From positions 1-14,554 of the forward strand of contig JBOIBN010000057.1 of the NCBI GenBank assembly GCA_050739575.1: 14,554 nt of DNA, read 5' to 3'. The notes under the pieces are model-generated. The model saw only the letters and a program-made list of their open reading frames with translations, was not told where the DNA came from and ran no database searches. This stretch comes from JBOIBN01 sp050739575. GTDB taxonomy: Bacteria; Pseudomonadota; Gammaproteobacteria; JAKDMP01. Position numbers and translations under genes: made by a program. This document shows positions 7,362 to 14,554 of the stretch, piece after piece (the first letter of the stretch is position 1; each line of letters begins with the position of its first letter).

Positions 7362-8375
7362 ATGCGTTGTAACCCGACGAAAATGACGGCCACCTCGGTG
7401 GCGGCATTGCTGGTCATGGTTGCCGTCGGCGCAGCCGCCGGCACAGTAAACGGTACTGCAAGCACGCAGAATGCCGCGATCCTTGCAGCGGAAGCGTGGG
7501 CGTTCCCCCAGCAGCAATCGCCTGATCCAAACACGCCAAATGCGTCCGCACCAAAGCCGAATCCGCATCAGGTGGTGCACGTTGCGGGCAGCACGCGCGC
7601 TTACACGCAAGCGCAGATTGACAACAGAATCCCGGACTGGTTTCCGCAAGATCATCCGCCGATGCCAGGTATCGTCGCGCATGGCGATAAGCCGGCCTGG
7701 GCATGTGCGCTATGCCATAATCCGGATGGCAGGGGTGGCCCAGCAACTGCGGCGCTGACTGGTTTGTCGGAGGCTTACATCCTTGAACAGATCGCTGCGT
7801 TTCGCAGCGGCGATCGCGGCAAAGGTCCATGGCCCACCACGCAGAACATGACCAAGGAGGCCCTCAATGCCACCGATGCCGATCTGCAACAAGCCGCGGT
7901 GTATTTTTCGAAACTGAAATTCATATCGCAAACGCGGGTAATCGAAACCGCGAGCGTGCCGAAAACGCATTGGGAAGATTACGTGTTGGTGCCTGACAAT
8001 AGCGGCGCGCGCGAGCCGATCGGAGAGCGCATCGTCGAAATACCGGTGGATTTCAGGCTCTACCAGTTGAGCGATGAGCATTCGGGCTATATTGCCTACG
8101 TGCCGCCCGGCAGCGTCGCGCGCGGTGCGGTCATTGCGACGAAAGGTGTTGGCACCGCGCCGTCCTGCGAAGCCTGCCACGGCGCCGATCTGCAGGGCGT
8201 CGGGGACATTCCGCCGCTGGCGGGGCGTTCGCCGACCTACATCGTGCGCGAGCTGATCCTGTTCCGGACCGGCAAGCGCACCAATCCGGAAGCATTGCCG
8301 ATGCAACGCGAAGCGGCGCAACTAACACTAAAAGACATGATCGACTCGGCGGCGTATGCCGCGTCGCGCCAATGA
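7362..8375 (+). CDS. Periplasmic diheme cytochrome c (c4/c553-like)
   Basis: The product has 337 residues. It begins with a Sec-type signal peptide: Arg/Lys residues, then a hydrophobic core at about 12-26 ending in GAAAG. There are two CxxCH heme c sites, CALCH at 115-119 and CEACH at 269-273. Likely axial methionines are M163 and M314, each about 45 residues after its heme site, as in class I cytochromes c. The second domain (about 258-337) has the c4/c553 pattern: CHGADLQG, PPLAGRSPTYIVREL, then an AAYAAS end. Between the two heme domains is a roughly 65-residue segment (about 187-255) with no heme motif. The protein should be exported and carry electrons in the periplasm; donor and acceptor are unknown. 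It follows copy 4 by 46 bases with no visible terminator, so cotranscription is plausible. Confidence 0.9.
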   Translation: MRCNPTKMTATSVAALLVMVAVGAAAGTVNGTASTQNAAILAAEAWAFPQQQSPDPNTPNASAPKPNPHQVVHVAGSTRAYTQAQIDNRIPDWFPQDHPPMPGIVAHGDKPAWACALCHNPDGRGGPATAALTGLSEAYILEQIAAFRSGDRGKGPWPTTQNMTKEALNATDADLQQAAVYFSKLKFISQTRVIETASVPKTHWEDYVLVPDNSGAREPIGERIVEIPVDFRLYQLSDEHSGYIAYVPPGSVARGAVIATKGVGTAPSCEACHGADLQGVGDIPPLAGRSPTYIVRELILFRTGKRTNPEALPMQREAAQLTLKDMIDSAAYAASRQ

Positions 8376-8390
8376 TCTGAGAGAGTCCCG

Positions 8391-8495
8391 ATGACTGACT
8401 TTCTGCCCGGCAAATGCGTTCCATGCGCCGGAATAACGAAAAATATGGAAGCCGCGAGCCTACAAAGGATACGGTCAATCTTCCTTCGCAAGTGA
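8391..8495 (+). pseudogene. 34-codon ORF resembling the N-terminus of a pterin-4a-carbinolamine dehydratase
   Basis: ATG at 8391, preceded by a purine-rich GAGAGAG, opens a 34-codon frame ending at TGA 8493-8495. It reads MTDFLPGKCVPCAG and then about 20 further residues. The KCVPCxG start is what I recall from pterin-4a-carbinolamine dehydratases (PhhB/PCBD), but the catalytic body is absent here and I see no continuation in the other frames before glpD. It may be a deletion remnant of a phhB-like gene, a genuine CxxC micropeptide, or chance. The family assignment rests on a very short match. Confidence 0.3.
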
Positions 8496-8527
8496 TGGGA
8501 GCCACGCCGCAGGCGCGGAGGGTGTCC

Positions 8528-10078
8528 TTATACGGTCGGGCGCAACAAGACCTCCACACGCGGACGCGCGACTTCGGCTGCACCGCGATCGAGAAAGGCG
8601 AGGCGCAGGCGGCGTGCGAGCACGTCTTCGGCCGTCAGCGCCATCTCTTGACGCACGGCCCACAGGACTTCGGCCTGGATGTAAGGGTAGCCTGTGACAA
8701 GGCGCTGCCGACCGGTTTCGCCGCCTGCGGCGATCAATTCACTCGCGGTGCTGCCGTAGGCGCGGGCGAGGTGCACCGCAGCAGCGTCGTCAAGCGCATA
8801 GCGAACGGCAAGTTCTGTCGCAAGTTCCGCGTGATAGCCGTCGGCGCCGACGAGAAGCAATTTGCGCGTGCGGCAGGCGTTGCGTGGCGTGAATCCCGCC
8901 GTTTCAATCACGCGATCCACCGTTTCTTCCGCCATCAGGCGATAGGTCGTCCATTTGCCGCCGGCGATGCTGACGAGTCCCTTGGGGCCGACTTCGATGT
9001 GATGCTCGCGCACGATGCGTGCGGTGCCGGTCGCACCCTCGGCGATGAGCGGGCGCAATCCCGCCCAGGCCGCGCGTAAATCCGATGGCGTCGGCGCAGG
9101 TTCCAGCCATTCGGCCAGTTGTCCGAACAGATAAGTCAACTCTTCCGCGCTCGGCTCCGGATCGCTCGTCGGTTCCGAACGTATGTCGGTCGTACCCGCA
9201 ATCGTTCCCCCTTCCCAGGGCAGCAGAAAAAGCACACGGCCGTCGGAAGTTTTCGGAATCAGCAATCCGTCTTCGCCCGGCGCCCAGGTCCGGTCGAGCG
9301 CGAGATGGGTGCCGCGGCTGGTGGCGAGCAAGGGTTTGACGTTCGGCTCCTCCAGTCGTCGGAGCGCATCGCTGAACGGACCGGTCGCATTCACCACCGC
9401 ACGTGCGCGGATGGAAAACTCATTGTCGTTCGTCTGATCGCGCAACCGGGCACCCGCGATGCGACCACGCTCTTCGACGAGCGCCGTGGCTTCGGCATAG
9501 TTGGCGACGACAGCGCCTTCGCGCGCTGCCGTCGCAATGACGGTTACGTTCATGCGTGCGTCGTTGAACTGGCCGTCGTAATAGGCGACGCCGCCGCGGA
9601 GTCCGTGCGTACGCAGCCGTGGAAAGGAGCGAAGCATGGCGGCGCGCGAGACGAAATGACTGCGGCCGATCGCGGCCTCGCCCGCGGCGCGGTCGTACAA
9701 CCACAAGCCGATACGGTAAAAGAGCGCCTCGCGCAGCGAATAGGCAGGCACGACGGTGCGCAGCGGATGCACGAGATGCGGCGCGATCGCGAGCAGCGCC
9801 GCACGTTCGGCCAACGCCTCGCGCACGAGATGAAACTGCGCACGATCGAGATGCGCCACGGCGGCTTCCAGATAACGCACGCCGCCGTGCACGAGCTTGG
9901 TCGAACGGCTGGAGGTGCCGCAAGCGAAGTCGCCGCGCTCGACCAGCGCCGTACGCAATCCGCGCGAAGCAGCATCGAGCGCAACGCCCGCACCGGTCGC
10001 GCCGCCGCCGATAACGAGGACATCGAAGTCTTCGTGCGCGAGCCGTGCAAGGTTCGCCGCACGATCCATGCCGCTCAC
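8528..10078 (-). CDS. glpD: Aerobic glycerol-3-phosphate dehydrogenase
   Basis: The product has 516 residues (E. coli GlpD has 501). It is a membrane-associated FAD enzyme that oxidises sn-glycerol-3-phosphate to dihydroxyacetone phosphate and reduces the quinone pool. The N-terminal dinucleotide-binding motif is VIGGGATGAG (22-31), followed by the family segment SRSTKLVHGGVRYL (57-70). GGKWTTYR near residue 375 is a conserved GlpD motif. I chose GTG at 10078 because its GTGA overlaps the glpK stop and an AGGAG lies eight bases upstream. ATG at 10069, three codons later, is a possible alternative but is 17 bases from that site. The gene is downstream of and coupled to glpK, so the glycerol kinase product is consumed by the next enzyme. 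No repressor site was recognised. Confidence 0.96.
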   Translation of the reverse strand: MSGMDRAANLARLAHEDFDVLVIGGGATGAGVALDAASRGLRTALVERGDFACGTSSRSTKLVHGGVRYLEAAVAHLDRAQFHLVREALAERAALLAIAPHLVHPLRTVVPAYSLREALFYRIGLWLYDRAAGEAAIGRSHFVSRAAMLRSFPRLRTHGLRGGVAYYDGQFNDARMNVTVIATAAREGAVVANYAEATALVEERGRIAGARLRDQTNDNEFSIRARAVVNATGPFSDALRRLEEPNVKPLLATSRGTHLALDRTWAPGEDGLLIPKTSDGRVLFLLPWEGGTIAGTTDIRSEPTSDPEPSAEELTYLFGQLAEWLEPAPTPSDLRAAWAGLRPLIAEGATGTARIVREHHIEVGPKGLVSIAGGKWTTYRLMAEETVDRVIETAGFTPRNACRTRKLLLVGADGYHAELATELAVRYALDDAAAVHLARAYGSTASELIAAGGETGRQRLVTGYPYIQAEVLWAVRQEMALTAEDVLARRLRLAFLDRGAAEVARPRVEVLLRPTV

Positions 10079-11565
10079 GTCGTTATCTCCTGCGCCCAAT
10101 CGCGTGCCCGTTCGCAGGCGCGGCGCCATTCGGCGTAGCGCCGGTCGCGATCGTTCGCGTCAAGCGCGGGTTCGAAACGGCGCTCCGACTGCCATATCCG
10201 TGCCACATCCTCAAACTTCAGGACACCGGCACCGACACCCGCGAGCAGGGCGGCGCCGAGCGCCGTCGTTTCGGTGACACGCGGGCGCAGGACCGGCACG
10301 CCGAGCAGGTCGGCCTGAATCCGCATCAGTAAATTATTCCGCGCGGCGCCGCCGTCCGCCCGTAACTCATGCAGCGTAGCGCCCGAAGGCAAGGTCATGG
10401 CTTCGATCACGTCGCGGGTGCGAAACGCGATCGCCTCGAGCGTTGCGCGCGCGATGTGCGCCGCCGTCGTCCCGCGCGTGAGCCCGAGCAGCGTGCCGCG
10501 GGCGTGCGGATCCCAGAACGGCGCACCGAGTCCGGCAAGCGCGGGGACGAAGCTCACGCCGCCGTTGTCGGGCACCTGCAAGGCGAGCATCTCGATTTCT
10601 TCCGCGGTGCGGATTAGACCGAGCCCGTCGCGCAACCACTGCACCGCCGCACCGGCGACGAAGATGGAACCCTCGAGCGCATACACGGGTTTGGCGTCCG
10701 GCAGTTGCCAGGCGAGCGTCGTCAGCAATTTGTCGTTCGCAACCGCCTCGTGCCCGGTGTTGACGACGACGAAGGCGCCGGTGCCGTAGGTGTTCTTCGC
10801 GAGCCCGGGTTCGAGGCAGGCTTGTCCGATCAGCGCCGCCTGCTGGTCGCCGGCGACGCCGGTGATCGCGATTTCACCGTCCGCAAGCCGCGCTCTGCCG
10901 AAATGCGCGGCCGACGGACGGACTTCCGGCAACAATGCGCGCGGGATGTCGAAGAGTTCGAGCAGCGCATCGTCCCATTCGAGCTTGTGAATGTCGAACA
11001 GTAGCGTACGCGACGCATTGGTGACGTCGGTGGCGTGCACTCGGCCATCGGTGAGATTCCAGATCAGCCAACTGTCCACCGTGCCGAAGGCGAGTTCGCC
11101 GCGTCCGGCCCGTTCCCGTGCGCCGCCCACGTGATCGAGCAGCCAGGCGATCTTGGTCGCCGAAAAGTAAGGATCGAGTGTAAGCCCGGTCTTTTCGCGC
11201 ACCATCGTCTCCGCGCCGCTCTCGCGCAAGTCGGCGCAAAACGATGCCGTGCGCCGATCCTGCCAGACGATGGCCGGCGCGATCGGTTTTCCGCTCGCAC
11301 GCTCCCACAGCATCGTCGTCTCGCGCTGGTTGGCGATGCCGACGGCGACGATATCCGCGGCGTGCAAGCCGGCTTCCCGCAATGCGGCTTCGGCGGCCTC
11401 GCGCTGCGAGGTCCAGAGCAGGGCCGGATCGTGCTCGATCCAGCCGGGCCGCGGATAGCTTTGCGCGAATTCGCGATGCGACTCCGTCACGCACTTGCCG
11501 GCGAGATCGAAAACGAGGGCGCGGCTGCCGGTCGTGCCCTGATCGAGCGCGAGAAGATGTTTCAT
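10075..11565 (-). CDS. glpK: Glycerol kinase
   Basis: The product has 496 residues (E. coli GlpK has 502). This FGGY-family cytoplasmic kinase converts glycerol and ATP to sn-glycerol-3-phosphate. The phosphate-binding motif LALDQGTTGSR is at 5-15. Glycerol-contacting residues are recognisable by position: R81 and E82 in NQRETT, Y133 in DPYFSATK, and D240 and Q241 in GVAGDQQAA. GTGAF (about 261-265) is the second ATP-site loop. ATG at 11565 starts the family-typical sequence; upstream in-frame codons lack family similarity. The Shine-Dalgarno is weak. It is the first gene of a glpK-glpD operon and overlaps glpD by four bases. The glycerol facilitator GlpF is not adjacent within the window. 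Confidence 0.97.
   Translation of the reverse strand: MKHLLALDQGTTGSRALVFDLAGKCVTESHREFAQSYPRPGWIEHDPALLWTSQREAAEAALREAGLHAADIVAVGIANQRETTMLWERASGKPIAPAIVWQDRRTASFCADLRESGAETMVREKTGLTLDPYFSATKIAWLLDHVGGARERAGRGELAFGTVDSWLIWNLTDGRVHATDVTNASRTLLFDIHKLEWDDALLELFDIPRALLPEVRPSAAHFGRARLADGEIAITGVAGDQQAALIGQACLEPGLAKNTYGTGAFVVVNTGHEAVANDKLLTTLAWQLPDAKPVYALEGSIFVAGAAVQWLRDGLGLIRTAEEIEMLALQVPDNGGVSFVPALAGLGAPFWDPHARGTLLGLTRGTTAAHIARATLEAIAFRTRDVIEAMTLPSGATLHELRADGGAARNNLLMRIQADLLGVPVLRPRVTETTALGAALLAGVGAGVLKFEDVARIWQSERRFEPALDANDRDRRYAEWRRACERARDWAQEITT
10087..10091 (-). promoter_or_regulatory. Shine-Dalgarno for glpD inside the glpK 3' end
   Basis: On the - strand AGGAG lies eight bases before GTG 10078, within the last codons of glpK. 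This supports the GTG start and translational coupling. Confidence 0.7.
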
Positions 11566-11679
11566 CCGGTCCGGATCGTGACTGACGTTGCCGAGGCTAT
11601 CCTGCCGGCGTGCGCAATGCAAGCCTGCGCGGGCGCTCCGCTACACTGTCGCCTCTTGCGCGTTCGGTGTTGCGGGCCG
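11566..11679. promoter_or_regulatory. Divergent glpK/zapE promoter region
   Basis: This 114-base non-coding gap lies between divergent starts. On the + strand TACACT at 11642-11647 is a fair -10 for zapE, but no good -35 is visible. On the - strand TTGCAT (11617-11622) and TAGCCT (11594-11599) are 17 bases apart and could serve glpK, though both hexamers are poor matches to sigma-70 consensus. I recognise no operator for a GlpR-type repressor. The assignment is tentative. Confidence 0.35.
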
Positions 11680-12777
11680 ATGAACTCCCTGGCGAGCACG
11701 AGAATCGAAGCGGCCTGGCGGGAAGCTGTCGCGGACGGACGCATCGAAGCCGATCCGGCGCAAGACGAGGCGCTTGCCGCGCTCGCGCGCCTGGAGCGCG
11801 AACTTACGCAGCGACGAGCTTTTGGACGCAGCCCAACATCGCGCGGCGTTTATCTTTACGGCCCGGTCGGGCGCGGCAAAACCTGGTTGATGAATCTGTT
11901 CTTCCGCAATCTGCCGATCGAGGACAAGCTCAGGCGACACTTCCACGCCTTTATGCAGGAAGAAGTTCATGCACCGCTCCGGCGGCTGCGCGATCATCGC
12001 GACCCCCTGCCCCGGCTCGCCCGCGATCTCGCGCGACGCGTGCGCGTGCTCTGCTTCGATGAATTGCTGGTCGAGGACATCGCCGATGCCATGCTCCTCG
12101 GCCCCTTGTTGCAGGCGCTCTTCGCCGAGGGTGTCGCTCTGGTCGCGACCGCCAACCCGCCGCCCTCCGGTCTTTATCGCGACGGTCTCCAGCGCGAACG
12201 CTTCCTGCCCGCCATTGCGGCCCTGGAACAACACTGCGAAGTCATCGCCGTCGCCGGTGCCCACGACTATCGCGCCGAGCACATCGGTGTCGGAGGCGCC
12301 TGGCGCGTAATCGAACCCGAAGCGGGACGACGCGAACTTGCGCAGCTGTTTCAAAGACTCGCCGGCACTCGCCCGCATCCCGCGGAAATTCGCGTCAAGG
12401 GCCGCGCAATCACCGTTGCCGGGACGAGCGACGATACGCTGCTGGCCGACTTCGCCGGACTTTGCGAAGGACCGCGAAATGCCTCGGACTATATCCAACT
12501 TGCCAAGCGCTACCGCACGATTCTTCTCGCCGGCGTACCTCTGCTCGACGATGAGGCGCTCGATGCGGCGCGCCGTTTCATCGCAATTGTAGACGTGCTC
12601 TATGAATCTCGTACCGTGTTCGTGGCCGCGGCAGCAGCACTGCCCGCGGAGTTATACGACGGCAACCGGTTCCGCTTCGAATTCCTGCGCATCGCAAGCC
12701 GCCTGAAAGAAATGAACTCCGTCACCTGGCTCGGCGCGATACATCTCGCTCGCGCTTCGACGCTCACTCCACTGTAA
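11680..12777 (+). CDS. zapE: Cell division protein ZapE (AFG1-family ATPase)
   Basis: The product has 365 residues (E. coli ZapE has about 375). ZapE is a cytoplasmic P-loop ATPase reported in E. coli to act on the FtsZ ring; its mitochondrial relative is AFG1/LACE1. Walker A is GPVGRGKT (61-68). Walker B is VLCFDE (123-128), followed by the family pattern LLVEDIADAMLLGPLL. The sensor-1 region is ATANPPPSGLY (156-166). The C-terminal FxxLC-type segment ADFAGLCEGPRNASDYIQLA and late SRLKEMNS also fit the family. ATG at 11680 starts the family N-terminus. Only a weak GGGC precedes it. The gene is divergent from glpK and converges on the pirin gene with eight bases between stops. Confidence 0.94.
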   Translation: MNSLASTRIEAAWREAVADGRIEADPAQDEALAALARLERELTQRRAFGRSPTSRGVYLYGPVGRGKTWLMNLFFRNLPIEDKLRRHFHAFMQEEVHAPLRRLRDHRDPLPRLARDLARRVRVLCFDELLVEDIADAMLLGPLLQALFAEGVALVATANPPPSGLYRDGLQRERFLPAIAALEQHCEVIAVAGAHDYRAEHIGVGGAWRVIEPEAGRRELAQLFQRLAGTRPHPAEIRVKGRAITVAGTSDDTLLADFAGLCEGPRNASDYIQLAKRYRTILLAGVPLLDDEALDAARRFIAIVDVLYESRTVFVAAAAALPAELYDGNRFRFEFLRIASRLKEMNSVTWLGAIHLARASTLTPL

Positions 12778-12785
12778 CGATTCCG

Positions 12786-13688
12786 TCATTCCGGCGACAA
12801 GCGCAACGGCGGACGCGCTTGCGGTAACGGGATGCGCTCGGGATCGCCCGTTACATGGCCCAGGCGGTCTTCCCGCCAATCACGTTGCGCCTGTTCGATG
12901 CGAGCCTCGCTGCTCGCGATGTAATTCCACCAGATATAGCGCGGCGCATCCAGGGGCGCGCCGCCGAACAGCACCACGTGGGTGTCGGTCCCGGCAACGA
13001 GTTCGATATCGGCGCCGGACTCGAACACGACGATTTCTTTGGGTTCCATCTGCTCTGTACCGATACGAAGCTCACCTTCGATCACGTACGCCGCGCGCTG
13101 TACATGCTCCGTCGGCAACGGCAGTTTGCCGCCGGCGGGAACCCGTGCATCCACATAAAACAGTTCGCTCAGTACCGGTACCGGCGAGGTGGCGCCATAG
13201 GCCTGGCCCGCGACCACGCGGAGTCTTGCATCGCCCACGGCCGCTTCCGGCAGTTCGCTCGCCGCGGTGTGCCGAAACGAAGGCGCATCCTGTTCATGGT
13301 TCAGCGGTAACGCCACCCAGAGCTGTAAACCATGTACGCGTTGCTCGCGGCCGCGATCGGCCGCCGCGGTACGCTCGGAGTGAACGATGCCGCGGCCGCT
13401 GGTCATCCAGTTGACCGCACCCGGCTCGATCAACTGCGTGTTGCCCAGGCTGTCGCGGTGCTCGACGCGGCCTTCCCACAGATAGGTAACGGTGGCGAGC
13501 CCGATGTGCGGGTGCGGGCGCACGTCCATGGCCTGCATCGGGGAGAACGTCACCGGCCCCATGTGATCGAAGAATGCGAACGGCCCGATGGTGCGATGCT
13601 CCTGCGAAGGCAACATGCGTCGCACCTGCATGTTCTCGTCGAGATCGTGAACACGGCCTCGGATGCGTTGACGAACAAGTGAACTCAT
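12786..13688 (-). CDS. Pirin family protein (bicupin)
   Basis: The product has 300 residues, the usual length for bacterial pirins. The N-terminal cupin carries the full metal-binding set at H59, H61, H103 and E105 (RPHPHIGL and GRGIVHSE), the arrangement seen in human pirin and E. coli YhhW. The C-terminal half (about 165-275) is the second, metal-free cupin. Pirins bind iron or another divalent metal, and some oxidise quercetin; the natural substrate here cannot be inferred. ATG at 13688 has GGGG five bases upstream. It lies 47 bases downstream of clpA on the same strand, so it may be read through from clpA. It ends eight bases from the zapE stop. Confidence 0.93.
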   Translation of the reverse strand: MSSLVRQRIRGRVHDLDENMQVRRMLPSQEHRTIGPFAFFDHMGPVTFSPMQAMDVRPHPHIGLATVTYLWEGRVEHRDSLGNTQLIEPGAVNWMTSGRGIVHSERTAAADRGREQRVHGLQLWVALPLNHEQDAPSFRHTAASELPEAAVGDARLRVVAGQAYGATSPVPVLSELFYVDARVPAGGKLPLPTEHVQRAAYVIEGELRIGTEQMEPKEIVVFESGADIELVAGTDTHVVLFGGAPLDAPRYIWWNYIASSEARIEQAQRDWREDRLGHVTGDPERIPLPQARPPLRLSPE

Positions 13689-13735
13689 GTTTACCCCGTT
13701 TGCGCCTCGCGCCCGGTCTCGCCGACTTCGACGAT

Positions 13736-14554
13736 TCAGTCGGAGACGGACGCGGTTTCGCGCTTGTCGGTAGCGGCGATTTCGAGCGCGAGATCGCCGC
13801 CGTGGACGGCGACGGTCGCGCGGCCGCCGTTCGCGAGGCGGCCGAAGAGGAGTTCCTCGGCGAGCGGGGCCTTGATCCGCTCCTGAATCACGCGCGCCAT
13901 CGGGCGCGCGCCCATCTTCGGATCGTAGCCGTGTTCGGCGAGCCAGCGGCGGGCATCCTCGGTCACCTCGAGCACGACATGCTTTTCGTCGAGCTGCGCT
14001 TCGAGTTCGATGAGGAACTTGTCCACGACGCGCAGGATCGTGTCCGGCGCCAGACTGTCGAACTGGATGACGGCATCGAGGCGGTTGCGGAACTCGGGCG
14101 CGAACATCCGGCGGATTGCCTCCATGCCGTCGGGGGCATGATCCTGCAGCGTGAAACCCATGGTCCGCCGGCTCATTTCCTGGGCGCCGGCATTGGTGGT
14201 CATCACGATGACGACGTTGCGGAAGTCGGCCTTGCGGCCGTTGTTGTCGGTCAGCGTGCCGTGATCCATAACCTGGAGCAGCAGGTTGAAGACGTCCTGG
14301 TGCGCTTTCTCGATCTCGTCGAGCAGCAGCACCGCGTGCGGGTTCTTGATGATTTCCTCGGTGAGGAGTCCGCCCTGATCGAAGCCGACATAACCGGGCG
14401 GCGCACCGATCAGGCGCGAGACCGTGTGCCGTTCCATGTATTCCGACATGTCGAAACGTATCAGCGGGATGCCGAGGAGACTCGCGAGCTGGCGCGTGAC
14501 CTCGGTCTTGCCGACGCCCGTCGGGCCCGCGAACAGGAACGCGCCGATCGGGCG
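13736..14554 (-). CDS. clpA: ATP-dependent Clp protease ATP-binding subunit ClpA (C-terminal part)
   Basis: The 5' part runs off the window; 272 C-terminal residues remain, covering the second AAA+ module (D2). Fragment landmarks are Walker A GPTGVGKT (10-17), DMSEYMERH (35-43), pore loop GYVG (54-57), Walker B VLLLDE (75-80), sensor 1 TTN (119-121), FRNRLD (155-160) and sensor 2 GARPM. This distinguishes ClpA from ClpB: the layout after sensor 1 (MGFTLQDHAPDG, then KAPLAEELLFG) is that of ClpA. ClpA unfolds substrates and feeds them to the ClpP peptidase, usually with the adaptor ClpS, whose gene would lie upstream outside the window. The ClpP-docking tripeptide appears as MGF rather than IGL or IGF. 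Transcription may continue into the pirin gene. Confidence 0.95.
   Translation of the reverse strand, partial: RPIGAFLFAGPTGVGKTEVTRQLASLLGIPLIRFDMSEYMERHTVSRLIGAPPGYVGFDQGGLLTEEIIKNPHAVLLLDEIEKAHQDVFNLLLQVMDHGTLTDNNGRKADFRNVVIVMTTNAGAQEMSRRTMGFTLQDHAPDGMEAIRRMFAPEFRNRLDAVIQFDSLAPDTILRVVDKFLIELEAQLDEKHVVLEVTEDARRWLAEHGYDPKMGARPMARVIQERIKAPLAEELLFGRLANGGRATVAVHGGDLALEIAATDKRETASVSD

Noticed and set aside
8505..8515. Small hairpin (CGCC GCA GGCG) downstream of glpD as a terminator
   Set aside because: The stem is only four base pairs and no T-run follows on either strand.
9119..10138. A 339-codon open frame on the + strand opposite glpD
   Set aside because: It is antisense to a clear GlpD with intact motifs. 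Its composition (runs of Arg, Ala and Gly) is typical of shadow frames in GC-rich genes, and no family is recognisable.
11641..12498. A 285-codon open frame on the - strand opposite zapE
   Set aside because: It is antisense to the ZapE P-loop region and has no recognisable motif; long opposite frames are expected at this GC content.
12778..12785. A bidirectional terminator between zapE and the pirin gene
   Set aside because: The gap is eight bases and I see no stem-loop with a T-tract around it; termination must involve coding sequence or another mechanism.

Overview
The window is a GC-rich proteobacterial chromosome segment, most likely from a gammaproteobacterium of the Xanthomonadales/Nevskiales type. 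That is inferred from the codon bias, the ClpA, ZapE, GlpK and GlpD sequences, and a protein family opening with an SFFAELKRR motif that I associate with this group. I could not run a search to fix the taxon. There are no tRNA, rRNA, CRISPR or insertion-sequence signatures. No stretch longer than 300 bases lacks a gene.

Left half (1-8375, + strand): four tandem paralogues of a membrane-anchored protein. Each complete copy has a short cytoplasmic start, three predicted membrane helices, a TolB/FlgO-like alpha/beta domain, a long TPR-type helical repeat region and a C-terminal DPRF...GLP motif. The first copy is cut by the window edge. All three junctions are 4-base stop/start overlaps (GTGA, ATGA, ATGA), so the array looks like one translationally coupled operon. 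None of the copies has a cyclase, kinase or DNA-binding domain. A diheme c-type cytochrome follows 46 bases later with its own strong ribosome binding site. The copies share exact 21-31 base repeats in a mosaic pattern. The TPR half of copy 4 and the sampled part of the cytochrome gene are less GC-rich than the N-terminal half of copy 4.

Middle (8376-11679): a 152-base gap holds a 34-codon ORF starting like a pterin-4a-carbinolamine dehydratase. On the - strand, glpK and glpD then form a two-gene glycerol catabolism operon. GlpK phosphorylates glycerol, and the aerobic FAD enzyme GlpD oxidises glycerol-3-phosphate to DHAP and feeds electrons to the quinone pool. No glpF or glpR is in the window. 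A 114-base region separates glpK from the divergent zapE.

Right (11680-14554): zapE (+, AFG1-like ATPase) converges on a pirin-family gene (-). The pirin gene lies 47 bases downstream of the 3' part of clpA (-), which encodes the second AAA+ module of the ClpAP unfoldase and runs off the window.
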